Counted from the stretch's first letter, positions 10,767 to 20,671 are shown. The stretch: 64,000 nt of DNA from Lysobacterales bacterium 63-13 (GCA_001899855.1 MKWR01000027.1:238318-302317), one strand, 5' to 3'. Notes: generated from the letters alone by a model not told the origin. Program-made: numbers and translations.

Positions 10767-12059
10767 TCAGCGCTTGCCGACGTCGACGTAGTCGCGCTGC
10801 ACGGAGCCGGTGTAGACCTGGCGCGGACGCCCGATCTTGGCATCCGGCGTGACCTGCTGCTCGAGCCAGTGCGCAACCCAGCCGGCCGTACGCGCGATCG
10901 CGAACATCACCGTGAACATCTCGGTGGGGATGCGCAACGCCTTGTAGATGATGCCGGAATAGAAGTCGACATTCGGATACAGCTTGCGCTCGACGAAATA
11001 GGAGTCCTTCAGCGCGACCTCTTCGAGTGCCATGGCGACATCGAGCAGTGGATCCTTGATGTTCAGATCGGCAAGCACCTTGTGCGTCATCTCGCGGATG
11101 ATCGTCGCACGCGGATCGAAATTCTTGTAGACGCGATGACCAAAGCCCATCAGGCGGAAGCCCGAATCCTTGTCCTTGGCCTTGGCCACGGCCGAGGCGA
11201 CGTTCTTCGCGTCACCAATGTCGGTCAGCATCGACAGCACGGCTTCGTTGGCGCCGCCATGCGCCGGTCCCCACAAGGCGGCAATGCCGGCAGCGATGCA
11301 GGCGTACGGATTGGCACCCGTCGAGCCGACCAGGCGCACAGTCGAGGTCGATGCATTCTGCTCGTGATCGGCATGCAGGATGAACAGCAGGTCCAGCGCC
11401 TTGGCCACGGTCGGATTCAGCTCCAGCGGCTCGCTCGGCACCTCGAACATCATGTGCAGGAATCGCGTGACGTATTCGAGGTTGTTGCGCGGATAGCGCA
11501 CCGGCCAGCCCACCGAGAAACGGTAGGCAGCGGCAGCGATGGTCGGCACTTTGGCGATCAGGCGGATCGCGGCCAGACGGCGCTGCTCCGGATCATCCAT
11601 GTCGAGGTTGTCGTGATAGAACGCCGACAGTGACGCCACCGACGCGCACAGCATCGCCATCGGATGCGCGTCATAGCGGAAACCGTTGAGAAAGTTCTTC
11701 TGCGACTCGTGCATCATCGTGTGATGCGTCACTTCGTGCTCGAACTGGTTGAACTCGGCCTTGCTCGGCAATTCGCCGTTGATCAGCAGATACGAGGTTT
11801 CGAGGAAGTTCGAGTGCTTGGCGAGCTGCTCGATCGGATAGCCGCGATACAGCAGGACACCCTTGTCGCCATCGATATAGGTGATCGCGCTGCGCGTGCT
11901 GGCGGTGGAGACGAAACCCGGATCGTAGGTGAAATAACCGGTTTCCTTGTTGAGCCTGCCGATATCGAGCGCGGGATCACCGAGCGTGCCGGTGACGATC
12001 GGCAGCGACGTGCTGCGATCATTCTTGCCATCGATGAGTTGAACGGATTGGTCGGACAC
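10767..12059 (-). CDS. gltA: Citrate synthase
   Basis: Condenses oxaloacetate and acetyl-CoA to citrate at the entry of the TCA cycle. At 430 residues it matches the length of type II (hexameric, NADH-sensitive) enzymes of Gram-negatives. Family landmarks include the N-terminal beta domain ([34 protein letters not shown]). The catalytic regions are [25 protein letters not shown] (catalytic His) and [16 protein letters not shown] (catalytic Asp). The start is GTG at 12059, with AAGGAG 7 bases upstream. Upstream of it and downstream of rpmE2 is a 243-base gap with a terminator hairpin and an AT-rich stretch around 12190-12210 that may hold its promoter. Confidence 0.98.
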   Translation of the reverse strand: MSDQSVQLIDGKNDRSTSLPIVTGTLGDPALDIGRLNKETGYFTYDPGFVSTASTRSAITYIDGDKGVLLYRGYPIEQLAKHSNFLETSYLLINGELPSKAEFNQFEHEVTHHTMMHESQKNFLNGFRYDAHPMAMLCASVASLSAFYHDNLDMDDPEQRRLAAIRLIAKVPTIAAAAYRFSVGWPVRYPRNNLEYVTRFLHMMFEVPSEPLELNPTVAKALDLLFILHADHEQNASTSTVRLVGSTGANPYACIAAGIAALWGPAHGGANEAVLSMLTDIGDAKNVASAVAKAKDKDSGFRLMGFGHRVYKNFDPRATIIREMTHKVLADLNIKDPLLDVAMALEEVALKDSYFVERKLYPNVDFYSGIIYKALRIPTEMFTVMFAIARTAGWVAHWLEQQVTPDAKIGRPRQVYTGSVQRDYVDVGKR

Positions 12060-12252
12060 AACGGACTCCTTGGTCGGGTTCCGGAGCCTCGAGCAGACCC
12101 CGGGAATCGGGAAAACGGGGACGCTGCGGTGACTCGCCCCGGCAGTGGGCGATGGCTTTCAAATCGCACATACGCAGCCGTAACACGGCCAATTATTGCA
12201 TAGCACAATGCCACGCGTGGCAAGCGCGCCTGCCGGCGCAGTCGCGCAAACG

Positions 12253-12279
12253 CAAACGCCGGCCCAGGGCCGGCGTTTG
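12253..12279 (-). terminator. Strong hairpin downstream of rpmE2
   Basis: A near-perfect inverted repeat: CAAACGCCGGCCC at 12253-12265 and its complement at 12267-12279, about 23 bases beyond the rpmE2 stop. It is GC-rich, with T-containing but not uninterrupted-T sequence after it on the minus strand. It probably ends the rpmE2 transcript before gltA. Confidence 0.65.
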
Positions 12280-12302
12280 GCGATGCGTGACGGGAAGTCG
12301 GC

Positions 12303-12545
12303 TTACTTGGCGTAGCGACGGCGGAACTTGTCGACGCGGCCACCGGCATCGGCAACCTTCTGCTTGCCGGTGTAGAACGGATGCGAGTGGCTCGAAATAT
12401 CCACCTTGACCAGGGGATATTCCTGACCATCCGTCCACTTCACGGTTTCCTTGCTGGAAATCGTCGAACGGGTCAGAAACGAGAAATCGCTGGACAGATC
12501 CTGGAAAACGACAGGCTTGTAGCTGGGGTGGGTATCGGGCTTCAT
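12303..12545 (-). CDS. rpmE2: 50S ribosomal protein L31 type B
   Basis: An 80-residue ribosomal protein L31 of the zinc-free (type B, YkgM-like) class. It has the [14 protein letters not shown] opening, the [10 protein letters not shown] motif and a basic C-terminus (RRRYAK), and it contains no cysteine at all, so it lacks the CxxC zinc site of type A L31. In other bacteria type B paralogues replace the zinc form under zinc limitation; many Xanthomonadales carry only this form. A sigma70-like promoter is visible at 12590-12618 and a terminator hairpin follows. The Shine-Dalgarno at the ATG is weak. Confidence 0.96.
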   Translation of the reverse strand: MKPDTHPSYKPVVFQDLSSDFSFLTRSTISSKETVKWTDGQEYPLVKVDISSHSHPFYTGKQKVADAGGRVDKFRRRYAK

Positions 12546-12589
12546 GGGACAGTACCGTTGGCCGGGCGTTGCCGGAAGAAAAGAGCGCG

Positions 12590-12618
12590 ATTGTATCGGC
12601 TGCCTGAGCGTCCCGCAA
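12590..12618 (-). promoter_or_regulatory. Putative sigma70 promoter of rpmE2
   Basis: Minus strand: -35 TTGCGG (12618-12613), a 17-base spacer, and -10 TACAAT (12595-12590). This leaves a leader of roughly 38 bases to the ATG at 12545. No Zur-like palindrome is obvious across it, so zinc control is not supported by what can be seen. Confidence 0.5.
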
Positions 12619-12640
12619 GCCTGAACGTCCGGAACTGTGC

Positions 12641-13570
12641 CTATGCGGCGGCCAATGCGGCCTTTATGCGGGCCTCGAAGCGCGCCTGGTCGACACCGAG
12701 AATGATCCGCGCATTGGCCGGCTGCTGCAGCCGTCCCTCCCAGTCGACCACGGTTGCCCCGCGGGTCAAGGCACCATCAAGCTCAATGCCGACATGGCAT
12801 TCGCGCGCCTCGCTGACGATGTCCGGCTCCAGGGCGACCGCCATCGCCAGCGCATCCGCGCTGAACAGGCGTGCGCGGCCCTGTTGCCGGGCCCAATCGC
12901 AGGTACGCCGCGAGATTGCATCGTAGAAGCGCGCGCGGGGCGAATCCGCCTGCAGCCAGCGCGCGAACTCCGCGTAGTCCAGGCCATGGCGCACGGTTGC
13001 TTCCCAGTCGACCAGATCGAATTTCGGCCAGTTCGAAAAGACGATATGCGCGGCCTCGGGATCGAAGCCGATATTGAATTCGGCCGGCACCCGATGCGTG
13101 TTGCCGCGACCGTTCACGGCACCACCCATAATCACCAGGCGGGCAAAGCGCGAGGGAAGCTCCGGGTCGATGCGCAGGGCCAGGGCGAGGTTGGTCAGCG
13201 GGCCAAGCGCAACCAGGGTCAGCTGGCCGGGGAATTCGCGACTCAAGCGCAGGAGCGCCATGACCGCATGTTCATCCGCCGCGCGGCGCGACGATGGCGT
13301 CAGCCCGGCATCGCCGAAACCGTCCTCGCCATGCACGAAGGCGGCATCGGCGGCCGGCAGTACCAGCGGTGTCGCGCAGCCTGGGTAAACAGGCGTATCG
13401 GCACCGATCAACTCGACCAGCTTCAAGGCGTTGGCCACGGTATGACCGAGCCCGACGTTGCCCGCGGCGATGGTCAAGCCGGCCACCTCGGCAACGTGGT
13501 GGGCCATGAGGATGGCGAGGGCGTCATCGACGCCGGGATCGGTATCTATCAGCAGCCGCAGTGCGTGCAT
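12641..13570 (-). CDS. Nucleoside hydrolase (IUNH family)
   Basis: Calcium-dependent N-ribohydrolase of about 309 residues that splits nucleosides into base and ribose for salvage. The N-terminal DTDPGVDDA signature (residues 9-17) carries the calcium-binding aspartates. [14 protein letters not shown] and the C-terminal [20 protein letters not shown] are typical of inosine/uridine-preferring hydrolases (RihA/B/C type). Substrate preference cannot be read from the sequence. The ATG at 13570 has GGAAGAC just upstream; an earlier in-frame start would add 12 unrelated residues. It follows the glycosyltransferase on the same strand after 65 bases. Confidence 0.93.
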   Translation of the reverse strand: MHALRLLIDTDPGVDDALAILMAHHVAEVAGLTIAAGNVGLGHTVANALKLVELIGADTPVYPGCATPLVLPAADAAFVHGEDGFGDAGLTPSSRRAADEHAVMALLRLSREFPGQLTLVALGPLTNLALALRIDPELPSRFARLVIMGGAVNGRGNTHRVPAEFNIGFDPEAAHIVFSNWPKFDLVDWEATVRHGLDYAEFARWLQADSPRARFYDAISRRTCDWARQQGRARLFSADALAMAVALEPDIVSEARECHVGIELDGALTRGATVVDWEGRLQQPANARIILGVDQARFEARIKAALAAA

Positions 13571-13635
13571 GGCGTCTTCCGGTCGGAAAACCGCACACGA
13601 TAGCAAGAACCTGCAGCCGACTGTGCGTGCCGGGA

Positions 13636-14577
13636 TCAGGACAGGGGATCGCCGATCCCATGCACCTCGGCCAGGCGTTTGCGCACCTCAAGGGCAATGC
13701 CGTCCTCGGGCGAATTGTTGCTGGCAACGCGCAGGCCGAGCTTGCGCGGGAGCCGGCGCAGCAAGCGCCGATTGCCGGCCCGCGACACGCCATGGAAGTG
13801 ATCGACCTGTTGCCACAGCGAATCCGCCAAGCCGATCAGCCGATGGCCCCGCGCAACGAGTTCCGCGTGCAGATGCGCACCGGTATCGAACTCGATGAAG
13901 GCCGGCGAACGGGGATCGTGCGGGCGTCGGCGCGGAGCGATCACGCGCAATCCCGGCAGCCAGAAGCGCAGGGCCAGCGCGCGCGACAGGCGTGGATGGC
14001 GTGGAAACTCGACGAAATCGCGATGCTGGATGAAGCTGGCCCCGGCTGCGAGTGCTTGGCGCACCGCCGCCACCCGCAGCAGGACCAGTGGTATCCACAT
14101 GCGTTCGGCGTAATGGCCGACCGCATCAGGCAAGCCATGTTCGGCACCAAGCCATTGCGGACCGTGACGGAAACCGGCGGCGTAAGCCTGCGCATCGGCA
14201 GCCAGCGCTGCCTGCATCCTCGCAATGACTTCGCCTGAACGGATATCGACATCCGAATCAACCAGCAGCACTTCCTCTGCGGGAATTCCGGCAAGCAGCG
14301 CGTCAAGTGCATGACCGTGCTTGCGCAGCGGCCAGTCGAGCCAGAAGAAATCCAGCCCGTGCCGCGATGCCAACCCCGAGAAGTGCTCGCGGCTGCCATC
14401 CTTCGATGCGCAATCGATCAGCAGGATCGGCATGTCGGTCGCCGCGCGCAGCGATGCCAGGGCGAGGGTCGTGGTCATGCGCGTGGCGCAATTGATGATC
14501 ACGGCGCATTGCCGCTGCGCAGGCAAATTGCCGAGGTCATCGATGACCTGCATGCCGTGATGCGTGCGCTCAGGCAT
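13636..14577 (-). CDS. Glycosyltransferase, GT-A (family 2-like)
   Basis: Cytosolic protein of about 313 residues with a GT-A fold. An N-terminal Rossmann-like segment (CAVIINCATRMTTTLALASL) leads to a DxD metal site in LLVDSDVDIRSGE. Tryptophan/histidine-rich acceptor-side sequence follows. Acceptor and sugar are unknown. The start at 14577 overlaps the recG end by 8 bases; an alternative ATG at 14553 is possible, and neither has a good Shine-Dalgarno. Translation probably depends on coupling to recG. No neighbouring glycan cluster indicates its pathway. The long in-frame extension further upstream is the shadow of recG and is rejected. Confidence 0.8.
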   Translation of the reverse strand: MPERTHHGMQVIDDLGNLPAQRQCAVIINCATRMTTTLALASLRAATDMPILLIDCASKDGSREHFSGLASRHGLDFFWLDWPLRKHGHALDALLAGIPAEEVLLVDSDVDIRSGEVIARMQAALAADAQAYAAGFRHGPQWLGAEHGLPDAVGHYAERMWIPLVLLRVAAVRQALAAGASFIQHRDFVEFPRHPRLSRALALRFWLPGLRVIAPRRRPHDPRSPAFIEFDTGAHLHAELVARGHRLIGLADSLWQQVDHFHGVSRAGNRRLLRRLPRKLGLRVASNNSPEDGIALEVRKRLAEVHGIGDPLS

Positions 14578-16681
14578 GGGCGAAGCGGCTGGCCGCACCG
14601 ATCCAGCGCGCGACGAGCCGCTGGCAAAGCCCGGGGTGTGCTTCGGCCATGATCGCACCGATGCGCTGCACTTCGACCAGCAGCCCGGCATCGCGGGCCA
14701 GGTCGGCAATGCGGAATTCAAGGCGTCCCGTCTGCCGCGTACCGAGCATTTCGCCCGGCCCACGCAGTTCGAGATCCTTTTCGGCGATGACGAAACCATC
14801 GCTGGTTTCGCGCATCGCAGTGAGGCGCTCGCGGGCCATCGCCGACAGCGGCGCCTGGTACAGCAACACGCACGTCGAGGCCTGGCTGCCGCGACCAACC
14901 CGGCCACGCAACTGATGCAACTGCGCCAGGCCCAGGCGCTCGGCGTTCTCGATCACCATCAGGCTCGCATTCGGCACGTCGACGCCGACCTCGATCACCG
15001 TGGTCGCCACCAGCAGGGCAATGCGTCCGTTGCGGAAGTCATCCATGACCGCCTGCTTTTCGGCAGGCTTCAGGCGACCGTGCACGATGCCGATCGAGAT
15101 TCCGTCAAGCAGTGCGCCCAGTTCGGCAAAGGCGACCTCGGCCGCCTGCGCCTCCAGTTGTTCGGATTCCTCGATCAGGGTGCACACCCAGTACACCTGG
15201 CGGCCTTCGGCGCAGGCAAGGCGGATGCGTTCGATGACTTCGCCACGACGTGAGCTCGACAACGCCACCGTGGTCACCGGCGTGCGCCCGGGCGGCAGTT
15301 CGTCGATGACCGAGACATCGAGATCGGCATACGCGGTCATCGCCAGGGTGCGCGGAATCGGCGTGGCGGTCAGCACCAGCTGATGTGGAACGCGATCGCC
15401 ATCACGGCCCTTGTCACGCAAGGCGAGTCGCTGGTGCACGCCGAAACGGTGCTGCTCGTCGATGATGACCAAGCCGAGGTTGCGGAATTGCACGCCCTGC
15501 TGCATCAGCGCGTGCGTGCCGACGACCAGTTGCGCATCCGCGGCAAGCGCGGCCATTGCCGCCGTGCGCGCCTTGCCCTGCACTTTTCCGGCCAGCCAGA
15601 CCGGCTCGATGTCGAGTGGTGCGAGCCAGGCGCCCAGATTGCGCAGGTGCTGTTCGGCGAGCAATTCGGTCGGCGCCATCAGGGCAACCTGATAGCCGCA
15701 CTCGATCGCGGCCAGTGCCGCCCAAGCGGCAACGACAGTCTTGCCCGAGCCGACATCGCCCTGCACCAGGCGCAACATCGGTTGCGCCTCGGCCATGTCT
15801 TCGGCGATTTCGCCATTCACGCGCTGTTGCGCGGACGTCAACCGGAACGGCAAGGAGCGCAACAGCGCCTTGCGCAATTTGCCGTCGCCACGCAGGCGCG
15901 GTGCGCCATGCTCGCGGATCTGCACGCGCAATTGCCTGAGGCTCAGGTGATGGCTGAGCAATTCCTCGAAAGCCAGGCGTTGCTGCGCCGGATGCGTGCC
16001 GAGCAACAAGGCGGCGACATCGGCATCCGCCGGTGGCCGGTGCACCAGCAGCAGGGCTGCCCGCAGCGAAAGCAGATGCAGATCCTTGCGCAAGGTCGGC
16101 GGCACCAGCTCCAGCACCTCGTCAGCCGGCAACCTGCGCAGGGCCAGTTCGATCAGGCTGGCAATGCGTTTCTGGCCAAGTCCCTCGGTGACCGGATAGA
16201 CCGGGGTCAGTGTCTCGGCGACCTCGTTGTCGGCCGCGTTCACGCGCTGATACTGCGGGTGGACGATTTCCGGCCCCTGCGCACCGTGGCGGATCTGCCC
16301 ATAGCAGCGCAGGCGCACGCCTGGATTCAGCTGCTCGACCTGGGCGCGGCGGAAATTGAAGAAGCGCAAGGTCAGCATCGTGCGCGCGTCATCGCTGATG
16401 ACGACGCGCAATTGCGGGCGAAAACGGAAGCTGCGCTCGACCGCCTCGATGGTTCCCTCGACCTGGGCCGAGTCGCCAATGCGCAGGTCGCGGATCGGCG
16501 TCAATCGCGTGCGGTCCTCGTAACGCAGGGGCAGATGGAACCAGAGATCCTGCAGGCGCACGATGCCGATTTTCGACAGTGCGGCTTGGAGCTTTGGACC
16601 GACACCGGGCAAGCCGCTTACCGGTGCAAGCCCCGGATCGGAAACCAAATCAACATCTGCGTTTTTCCCGGCGCGCGGCAT
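14570..16681 (-). CDS. recG: ATP-dependent DNA helicase RecG
   Basis: Superfamily 2 helicase of about 703 residues that remodels stalled forks and branched DNA. An N-terminal HhH-like segment (VSGLPGVGPKLQAALSKIGI) and the wedge OB-fold are followed by helicase lobe 1 with Walker A GDVGSGKT and DEQH box IIDEQHRFG. Lobe 2 has VGVDVPNASLMVIENAERLGLAQLHQ (region) and QLRGRVGRG. The C-terminal TRG region includes LRGPGEMLGTRQTG. Start chosen at ATG 16681; a TTG 36 bases upstream is also in frame but lacks a Shine-Dalgarno. Part of rpoZ-spoT-ridA-recG, the counterpart of the E. coli gmk-rpoZ-spoT-trmH-recG operon. Confidence 0.97.
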   Translation of the reverse strand: MPRAGKNADVDLVSDPGLAPVSGLPGVGPKLQAALSKIGIVRLQDLWFHLPLRYEDRTRLTPIRDLRIGDSAQVEGTIEAVERSFRFRPQLRVVISDDARTMLTLRFFNFRRAQVEQLNPGVRLRCYGQIRHGAQGPEIVHPQYQRVNAADNEVAETLTPVYPVTEGLGQKRIASLIELALRRLPADEVLELVPPTLRKDLHLLSLRAALLLVHRPPADADVAALLLGTHPAQQRLAFEELLSHHLSLRQLRVQIREHGAPRLRGDGKLRKALLRSLPFRLTSAQQRVNGEIAEDMAEAQPMLRLVQGDVGSGKTVVAAWAALAAIECGYQVALMAPTELLAEQHLRNLGAWLAPLDIEPVWLAGKVQGKARTAAMAALAADAQLVVGTHALMQQGVQFRNLGLVIIDEQHRFGVHQRLALRDKGRDGDRVPHQLVLTATPIPRTLAMTAYADLDVSVIDELPPGRTPVTTVALSSSRRGEVIERIRLACAEGRQVYWVCTLIEESEQLEAQAAEVAFAELGALLDGISIGIVHGRLKPAEKQAVMDDFRNGRIALLVATTVIEVGVDVPNASLMVIENAERLGLAQLHQLRGRVGRGSQASTCVLLYQAPLSAMARERLTAMRETSDGFVIAEKDLELRGPGEMLGTRQTGRLEFRIADLARDAGLLVEVQRIGAIMAEAHPGLCQRLVARWIGAASRFAHA

Positions 16682-16726
16682 TGGCCAAGAATACCGGGCC
16701 AGGTCGCGATCGCCCAAGGAATCGAA

Positions 16727-17113
16727 TCAGTCGATCACCGCGATCATGTCGATCTCGACCTGGGCCGCCTTCGGCAAGGCGGCGACGCCAATCGTCGAGC
16801 GTGCCGGGTACGGCTCGCTGAAGTAGGTTTTCATGATCTCGTTGACGGCGGCAAAATTGCCGAGGTCGGTGAGATAGATGCCGACCCTGGCAACATTCAC
16901 GAAATCGAGATTGGCGGCGGCCAGCACGGCCTTGAGGTTCTCGAAGACCTGGCGCGCCTGCGCGCTGATGTCACCGGCGACCAGCTCGCCGCTGGCCGGG
17001 TCGATCGGCGTCTGTCCCGACAGGTACACCGTGTTGCCCACCTGTACAGCCTGCGAATACGGGCCAATCGCCTTTGGCGCCAGACTGGAATGGATGATGC
17101 GACGACTGGACAT
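16727..17113 (-). CDS. ridA: RidA family reactive enamine/imine deaminase
   Basis: A 128-residue YjgF/YER057c/UK114 protein. RidA trimers hydrolyse 2-aminoacrylate and related imines released by PLP enzymes. Family motifs: APKAIGPYSQAVQVGNTVYL, LSGQTPIDPASGELV, and the C-terminal YPARSTIGVAALPKAAQVEI, which contains the catalytic-site Arg. The ATG at 17113 has GGGAG 8 bases upstream. It sits 17 bases downstream of spoT and 45 bases upstream of recG, so it occupies the place trmH holds in E. coli. Confidence 0.96.
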   Translation of the reverse strand: MSSRRIIHSSLAPKAIGPYSQAVQVGNTVYLSGQTPIDPASGELVAGDISAQARQVFENLKAVLAAANLDFVNVARVGIYLTDLGNFAAVNEIMKTYFSEPYPARSTIGVAALPKAAQVEIDMIAVID

Positions 17114-17130
17114 GCATGAACTCCCTGGTA

Positions 17131-19290
17131 TCAGACGGGGTGACGATAGACGGCGGTGACCACGCCAAGCCGGCGCACGCCGCGCATGACATCGGCAAGG
17201 TGCTTGCGGTTGGCCACTTCGATGGTGAACAGCAGGGCCGCGCTCATCAGGTCGCGCTCCTTGTATTCGACGTTCTCGATGTTCGAATTCGCCTGGGCGA
17301 CGGCGGCGGCGACCTGCGCCAGCACGCCCGGCTTGTTGGCGACGATGATGCGCAGCTCGACGCGATAGTCGCCGCTGACGCTGGTATCCCAGTCGATCTC
17401 CAGGCAGCGTTCCGGCGATTTGCGCAACTCGGCCATGTTCGGGCATTCAAGGCGATGCACGACGATGCCCTTGCCGGCCGAGAGATAACCCATGATCGCG
17501 TCACCCGGCACCGGATGGCAGCAATTGCCGAAACTTAGGACGCCGCGCTCGGCACCGGTTATGAGGATCTTCTCGACCGAGCTCGGGCAGACGATCGAGC
17601 CTTCATCCTGCAGTTGCAGCAAGGCGCGCGCGACCTGTCCGGCGGTACGGTTGCCGAGGGCGATGTCGGCCAGCAGGTCTTCCAGCGCGCGCAGCTTGTT
17701 CTCCTCGAGATAGCGGCCCAGTTGATCGGGCGGCAACACTTCCAGCGATGCGCCGAGCGCAGCCATGGCGCGATCGAGCATGCGATGGCCGAGTTCGATG
17801 GCGTCCTCGTGCTGCAGGCGCTTGAGGAAGTGGCGGATCGCGGTGCGCGCCTTGGCGCTGACCACCCATTCCAGCCATTGCGTGCTCGGCACCGCCGAGG
17901 GCGCGGTGATGATCTCGACCGATTGCCCGCTTTCCAGGCGCGTGCGCAGCGGGGCCAGTTTCTTGTCCACGCGCGCGGCCACGGCATGACTGCCGACATC
18001 GGTATGCACGGCGTAGGCGAAATCCAGCGCGGTCGCATTGCGCGGCAGGGCAAGGATCTTGCCGCGCGGCGTGAACAGGTAGACCTCGTCGGGGAACAGG
18101 TCGACCTTGACGCTCTCGATGAACTCCAGCGACGAGGGCGTGCCGTTTTGTTCGTCGACCAGGCTGGAAAGCCACTCCCGCGCACGATTCTGCGCGCTGT
18201 TGGCCGGGTCGGAATCGGTCTTGTAGGCCCAGTGCGCGGCGACACCGCGATCGGCCACGGCATCCATGTCCTCGGTGCGGATCTGGATCTCGATCGGCGC
18301 CCCGAAGGAACCAAACAGCACGGTATGCAGCGACTGGTAGCCGTTGGCCTTGGGAATGGCGATAAAATCGCGGAAGCGGCCGTCCATCGGCTTGAACAGC
18401 GCATGCACCGCGCCCAGCGCCTGGTAGCAATGCATGACCGTATCGACGACCACGCGGAATCCGTACACATCCATGACCTGGGCAAACGATTTCTGTTCGT
18501 TGCGCATCTTCCGGTAGATGCTGTACGGCGACTTGATGCGACTGACCGTGCGATGGGCCAGGCCTTCGGCATTGAGCCGCGCTTCGAGCGCCGCCTCGAT
18601 GCGCCCCATGGCTTCGCGACGGTTGCCGAGGGCCATGCGGATGCGCGCCGAGATGACCCGATGCCGATCCGGATACATGGCCTTGAAACCGAGATCCTGC
18701 AGCTCGGCCTTGAAGCGGTTCATGCCCAGGCGTTGCGCGATCGGCGCATAGATCTCGAGGGTTTCCAGGGCGATGCGCCGCCGTGATTCGGGCTCCATCG
18801 AGCCCAGCGTGCGCATGTTGTGCAGGCGATCGGCCAGCTTGATGAGGATCACGCGCAAATCGCGCGCCATGGCCAGCAGCATCTTGCGGAAGCTTTCCGC
18901 GGCGGCTTCCTGGCGACTCTTGAACTGCAGCTTGTCGAGCTTGGTGACGCCGTCGACCAGTTCGCTGACGGTGGAGCCGAACTCGGCAGTCAATTCCTGC
19001 GCACAGAGCGCGGTGTCCTCGAGCGTGTCGTGCAGGATCGCGGCAATGATGGTTTCAACATCGAGGCGCAGATCGGCAAGGATCCCGGCAACCGCCACCG
19101 GATGGGTGATGTAGGGCTCGCCGCTCTTGCGTGTCTGCCCGTGGTGCGCTTGGGCTCCAAGCTCGTAGGCGCGGCGCACGCGCTCGATCTGCTCGACGCT
19201 CATGTATCCGGCAAGCTTGTCTTCGAGCGCAAGCACATACGCGGGCAACTTGCCGCGCCGTGCGCCTTGCGATTCAACCGCTGCCTTCAT
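17131..19290 (-). CDS. spoT: Bifunctional (p)ppGpp synthetase/hydrolase SpoT
   Basis: RelA/SpoT enzyme of about 719 residues that makes and degrades the stringent alarmone. The N-terminal HD hydrolase domain keeps its metal-binding His63, His87-Asp88 and the following ED pair (HDTLEDT), so hydrolase activity is predicted. The synthetase domain is present (VYGFRVVVDT, RFRDFIAIPKANGYQSLHT). TGS (VYLFTPRGKILALPRNATAL), a zinc-finger-like helical region (FGNCCHPVPGDAIMGY) and a C-terminal ACT domain follow. The start could be GTG, GTG or ATG in tandem; the ATG at 19290 is chosen because GAGG lies 5 bases upstream. Confidence 0.97.
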   Translation of the reverse strand: MKAAVESQGARRGKLPAYVLALEDKLAGYMSVEQIERVRRAYELGAQAHHGQTRKSGEPYITHPVAVAGILADLRLDVETIIAAILHDTLEDTALCAQELTAEFGSTVSELVDGVTKLDKLQFKSRQEAAAESFRKMLLAMARDLRVILIKLADRLHNMRTLGSMEPESRRRIALETLEIYAPIAQRLGMNRFKAELQDLGFKAMYPDRHRVISARIRMALGNRREAMGRIEAALEARLNAEGLAHRTVSRIKSPYSIYRKMRNEQKSFAQVMDVYGFRVVVDTVMHCYQALGAVHALFKPMDGRFRDFIAIPKANGYQSLHTVLFGSFGAPIEIQIRTEDMDAVADRGVAAHWAYKTDSDPANSAQNRAREWLSSLVDEQNGTPSSLEFIESVKVDLFPDEVYLFTPRGKILALPRNATALDFAYAVHTDVGSHAVAARVDKKLAPLRTRLESGQSVEIITAPSAVPSTQWLEWVVSAKARTAIRHFLKRLQHEDAIELGHRMLDRAMAALGASLEVLPPDQLGRYLEENKLRALEDLLADIALGNRTAGQVARALLQLQDEGSIVCPSSVEKILITGAERGVLSFGNCCHPVPGDAIMGYLSAGKGIVVHRLECPNMAELRKSPERCLEIDWDTSVSGDYRVELRIIVANKPGVLAQVAAAVAQANSNIENVEYKERDLMSAALLFTIEVANRKHLADVMRGVRRLGVVTAVYRHPV

Positions 19291-19359
19291 CACCACCTCA
19301 GCTATTGCGTCGAATCAGACCGCTGCGTGATGACCGGATTGGCGGCGGGACATCAGGCG

Positions 19360-19653
19360 TTACAGATCGTCGCCACCCTTTGAGAGATCATCATCGACCT
19401 CGGCTGCCGCCCATTCCAGCGCTTCACGCTCGGCGCGCTCGCGCGTCTGCCGGTCGATCTCGTCGATCATCGGCTGATCGACCTTGCGTGCCGCGATCTC
19501 ACGCAGCGACACCACGGTCGGTTTGTCATTGTGGGCGTCGATGGTCGGCTCGGCGCCCTTGGCCAGTTGGCGTGCGCGCTTGGTCGCCATCAACACGAGT
19601 TCGAATCGGTTGTTCACGACCGACAGGCAATCTTCAACAGTAATACGCGCCAT
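19360..19653 (-). CDS. rpoZ: RNA polymerase omega subunit
   Basis: A 97-residue RpoZ that promotes assembly of RNA polymerase and forms part of a ppGpp site. Starts [20 protein letters not shown], continues with [14 protein letters not shown] and [11 protein letters not shown], and ends in an acidic tail, all typical. Just upstream of spoT (69 bases) on the same strand. A strong candidate promoter is at 19702-19731. In E. coli gmk precedes rpoZ directly; here gmk is 4.5 kb away, beyond the mla genes. Confidence 0.97.
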   Translation of the reverse strand: MARITVEDCLSVVNNRFELVLMATKRARQLAKGAEPTIDAHNDKPTVVSLREIAARKVDQPMIDEIDRQTRERAEREALEWAAAEVDDDLSKGGDDL

Positions 19654-19701
19654 CTTGCACTAGCCTCATTGGGAATCGATACAGCACCGGTTTGGCGGCC
19701 A

Positions 19702-19731
19702 TTGTAGCGGGGCGCAATTGTGCAGTGCAAA
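19702..19731 (-). promoter_or_regulatory. Putative sigma70 promoter of rpoZ-spoT-ridA-recG
   Basis: Minus strand: -35 TTGCAC (19731-19726), an 18-base spacer, and -10 TACAAT (19707-19702). Implied leader of about 42 bases before the rpoZ ATG. Its presence fits rpoZ being separated from gmk in this genome and needing its own promoter. Confidence 0.55.
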
Positions 19732-19849
19732 CAAGGCTCTGTGGGGATTCTCCGCATGCGTGTACGATTCGCTACCTCGCGCAGGTTGCCACGAGCGGGC
19801 GGTGCCAACTTGGCTGGCCCCGACCAGAGCAACAAGGAAGCCATTGAAA

Positions 19850-20671
19850 ATGCTGCAATTCATTGATTTCACCCCGCTTCGCCGCGGCGTGCTGGTCGCC
19901 CTCGTGCTGCTCCTTGCCGGCTGCACGATCGCCAAGCCGCGGACCGATGATCCATGGGAGAAATTCAACAGAAAAGTCTATCGATTCAACGACAAGGTCG
20001 ACCGTGCCGTGATTCGCCCGACCGCCGTCGCCTATCGCAAGGTGACCAGCCCGAATGCGCGCCGGGTCCTGAGCAATTTCTTCCACAACGTGCGCATGCC
20101 GATCACCATCGCCAATGATGCACTGCAAGGTGAAATCAAGGATGCCTTGAAGGGAACCGGTCGTTTCGTCATCAACAGCACGGTCGGCTTCCTCGGTTTC
20201 TTCGATCCGGCGAGCAAGATGCACCTGCCCCCGCGCGAGACCGACTTTGCCGCGACCCTGGCCAAATGGGGCGTGGCCGAAGGCCCTTACCTGGTCTTGC
20301 CGCTGATCGGCTCGACGACCGTCCGCGATGTCTGGCGCATGCCGGTCGATGGCCGCCTGTTCGATCCGATGGGCTATTACGCGCGTACCCATGATTACGA
20401 ACTGGGCCGCCAGCACTGGCCAAGCCTGATGTTCCTGGTGACCATCCGCGCCTCGGCCATCGATGCCGAAAACCTCGTCGAAGGTGCGTTCGATCCCTAC
20501 GTGTTCTACCGCGATGCCTACCGCCAGCGCCGTCTCTACACGATCTACGACGGCAATCCGCCGTTCGAGGCGATCCAGCAATTGCAGGGCGTCGACGACG
20601 ATGACATCGACGCCCTGCTGGAGGAACAAAACGCCTGGGACAAGAAACAAAAGGACGGCAAGCAGGACTGA
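19850..20671 (+). CDS. mlaA: Outer-membrane lipoprotein MlaA
   Basis: A 273-residue VacJ/MlaA lipoprotein, the outer-membrane part of the Mla system that removes mislocalised phospholipids from the outer leaflet and hands them to MlaC. Signal with lipobox LAGC (Cys25), then the family sequences DPWEKFNRKVYRFNDKVD, NFFHNVRMPITIANDALQG and ETDFAATLAKWGVAEGPYL, and a charged C-terminal tail. The ATG at 19850 is the last start that keeps a proper signal peptide, with AAGGAA upstream. It faces mlaFEDCB, converging on mlaB, instead of being the last gene of that operon. Confidence 0.96.
   Translation: MLQFIDFTPLRRGVLVALVLLLAGCTIAKPRTDDPWEKFNRKVYRFNDKVDRAVIRPTAVAYRKVTSPNARRVLSNFFHNVRMPITIANDALQGEIKDALKGTGRFVINSTVGFLGFFDPASKMHLPPRETDFAATLAKWGVAEGPYLVLPLIGSTTVRDVWRMPVDGRLFDPMGYYARTHDYELGRQHWPSLMFLVTIRASAIDAENLVEGAFDPYVFYRDAYRQRRLYTIYDGNPPFEAIQQLQGVDDDDIDALLEEQNAWDKKQKDGKQD

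Noticed and set aside
15383..17119. A 578-codon plus-strand frame opposite recG and ridA
   Set aside because: Spans two genuine minus-strand genes with clear motifs; long antisense frames are common at this GC content.
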